Origin: Gammaproteobacteria bacterium
GTDB taxonomy: Bacteria; Pseudomonadota; Gammaproteobacteria; UBA6429; Thiohalophilaceae
DNA: 17,154 nucleotides
Direction of reading: 5' to 3'
Assembly (NCBI GenBank): GCA_013152045.1
Contig: JAADGZ010000230.1
Span: 1 to 17,154, forward strand
Below the pieces are notes generated by a model. That model did not search any database and was not told the origin of the DNA. It saw only the letters and a list, made by a program, of their open reading frames with translations. Numbering within the stretch: the stretch's first letter is position 1; each line of letters begins with the position of its first letter. The position numbers and the translations under genes are program-made. This document shows positions 16,988 through 17,154 of this stretch, one piece after another.

Positions 16988-17095
16988 CTATCCAACAGGG
17001 TGGTGCTTGTTTAAGGGATTAGATATTTTAAATAACTGTTCCAAAAAGGCACCTAATCGTAGAGAACGTGGGTAAATCTCGGCGATCAGCGTCAT
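16988..17095 (-). CDS. Possible 35-codon small ORF upstream of pelA
   Basis: An ATG at 17095 opens 35 codons (beginning MTLIAEIYPRSLRLGAFLEQ) and ends in TAG, 32 nt before the pelA ATG. The composition looks protein-like and amphipathic. The ATG overlaps by one base the TGA that ends another frame entering from the window edge (TGATG). No Shine-Dalgarno sequence is visible. It could be a coupled small gene, a leader peptide, a frameshifted remnant or chance. I do not recognise it. Confidence 0.18.
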   Translation of the reverse strand: MTLIAEIYPRSLRLGAFLEQLFKISNPLNKHHPVG

Positions 17096-17154
17096 CAATA
17101 AAGAAAGAACTGATCGAGAAGAGTCTCAGGCTGGATGACAGTATAAATGAAATA
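17095..17154 (-). CDS. Possible C-terminal end of an upstream gene, cut by the window edge
   Basis: One minus-strand frame enters from the window end, stays open for 19 codons (YFIYTVIQPETLLDQFFLY) and stops at TGA. It is too short to assign. It is listed because it would be the neighbour upstream of pelA and because its stop overlaps the start of the small ORF. Confidence 0.15.
   Translation of the reverse strand, partial: YFIYTVIQPETLLDQFFLY

Larger units (their letters stand above)
16956..17154 (-). promoter_or_regulatory. Leader region of the pel operon
   Basis: This 199-nt segment lies upstream of pelA and must contain the operon promoter unless transcription comes from beyond the window. 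The minus strand has an AT-rich core at about 17015-17040 (TTATTTAAAATATC). I could not place a convincing sigma70 or sigma54 pair, nor recognise an operator. The distal part overlaps possible coding sequence described separately. Confidence 0.3.

Noticed and set aside
1..17154. Mobile elements, tRNAs, CRISPR arrays or long repeats
   Set aside because: No transposase-like frame, clover-leaf candidate, regularly spaced repeat or long direct repeat was seen by eye. A computed self-comparison would be needed to exclude short repeats.

Overview
The window carries two unrelated functional blocks, and its gene content is typical of a Gram-negative proteobacterium. The evidence for that is lipoprotein and outer-membrane export components, Sec signal peptides on periplasmic multihaem cytochromes, and a Pel locus in the Pseudomonas gene order. 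A gamma- or betaproteobacterium with anaerobic or micro-oxic respiration is my inference; nothing here fixes the genus.

Left block (about 188-4371, + strand). This holds a periplasmic octahaem cytochrome c of the hydroxylamine-oxidoreductase (HAO) family, with eight CXXCH motifs. A strong intrinsic terminator follows. Next comes a 644-residue fusion of a nine-haem periplasmic cytochrome c domain to a membrane di-haem cytochrome b domain, the architecture of Geobacter CbcL quinone oxidoreductases. After a structured intergenic region with a second terminator comes a small tandem-CBS-domain protein. The two cytochromes look like a quinone-linked redox module: the b/c fusion exchanges electrons between the quinone pool and the periplasm, and the octahaem enzyme acts on a small nitrogen (or other) compound. 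The direction of electron flow cannot be read from the sequence.

Right block (about 16955 down to 4428, - strand). This is a complete, intact seven-gene Pel exopolysaccharide operon, pelABCDEFG, in canonical order. PelF (GT4 glycosyltransferase), PelG (flippase-like membrane protein), PelD (c-di-GMP receptor) and PelE (membrane/TPR scaffold) form the inner-membrane synthase. PelA is the periplasmic glycoside hydrolase/deacetylase. PelB (TPR scaffold plus outer-membrane barrel) and the lipoprotein PelC form the export gate. Five of the six junctions show overlap or tight spacing. The biosynthetic cassette pelD-E-F-G is linked by a 41-nt overlap, a start inside the previous gene and a 1-nt stop/start overlap. 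pelF has a TTG start followed at once by A7 and A9 tracts.

The two blocks converge at about 4372-4427, where a weak terminator-like hairpin serves the pel direction. The last 200 bases (16956-17154) form the pelA leader. They also contain what may be the end of another minus-strand gene plus a 35-codon ORF, both weakly supported. I found no RNA genes, mobile elements, CRISPR arrays or long repeats.
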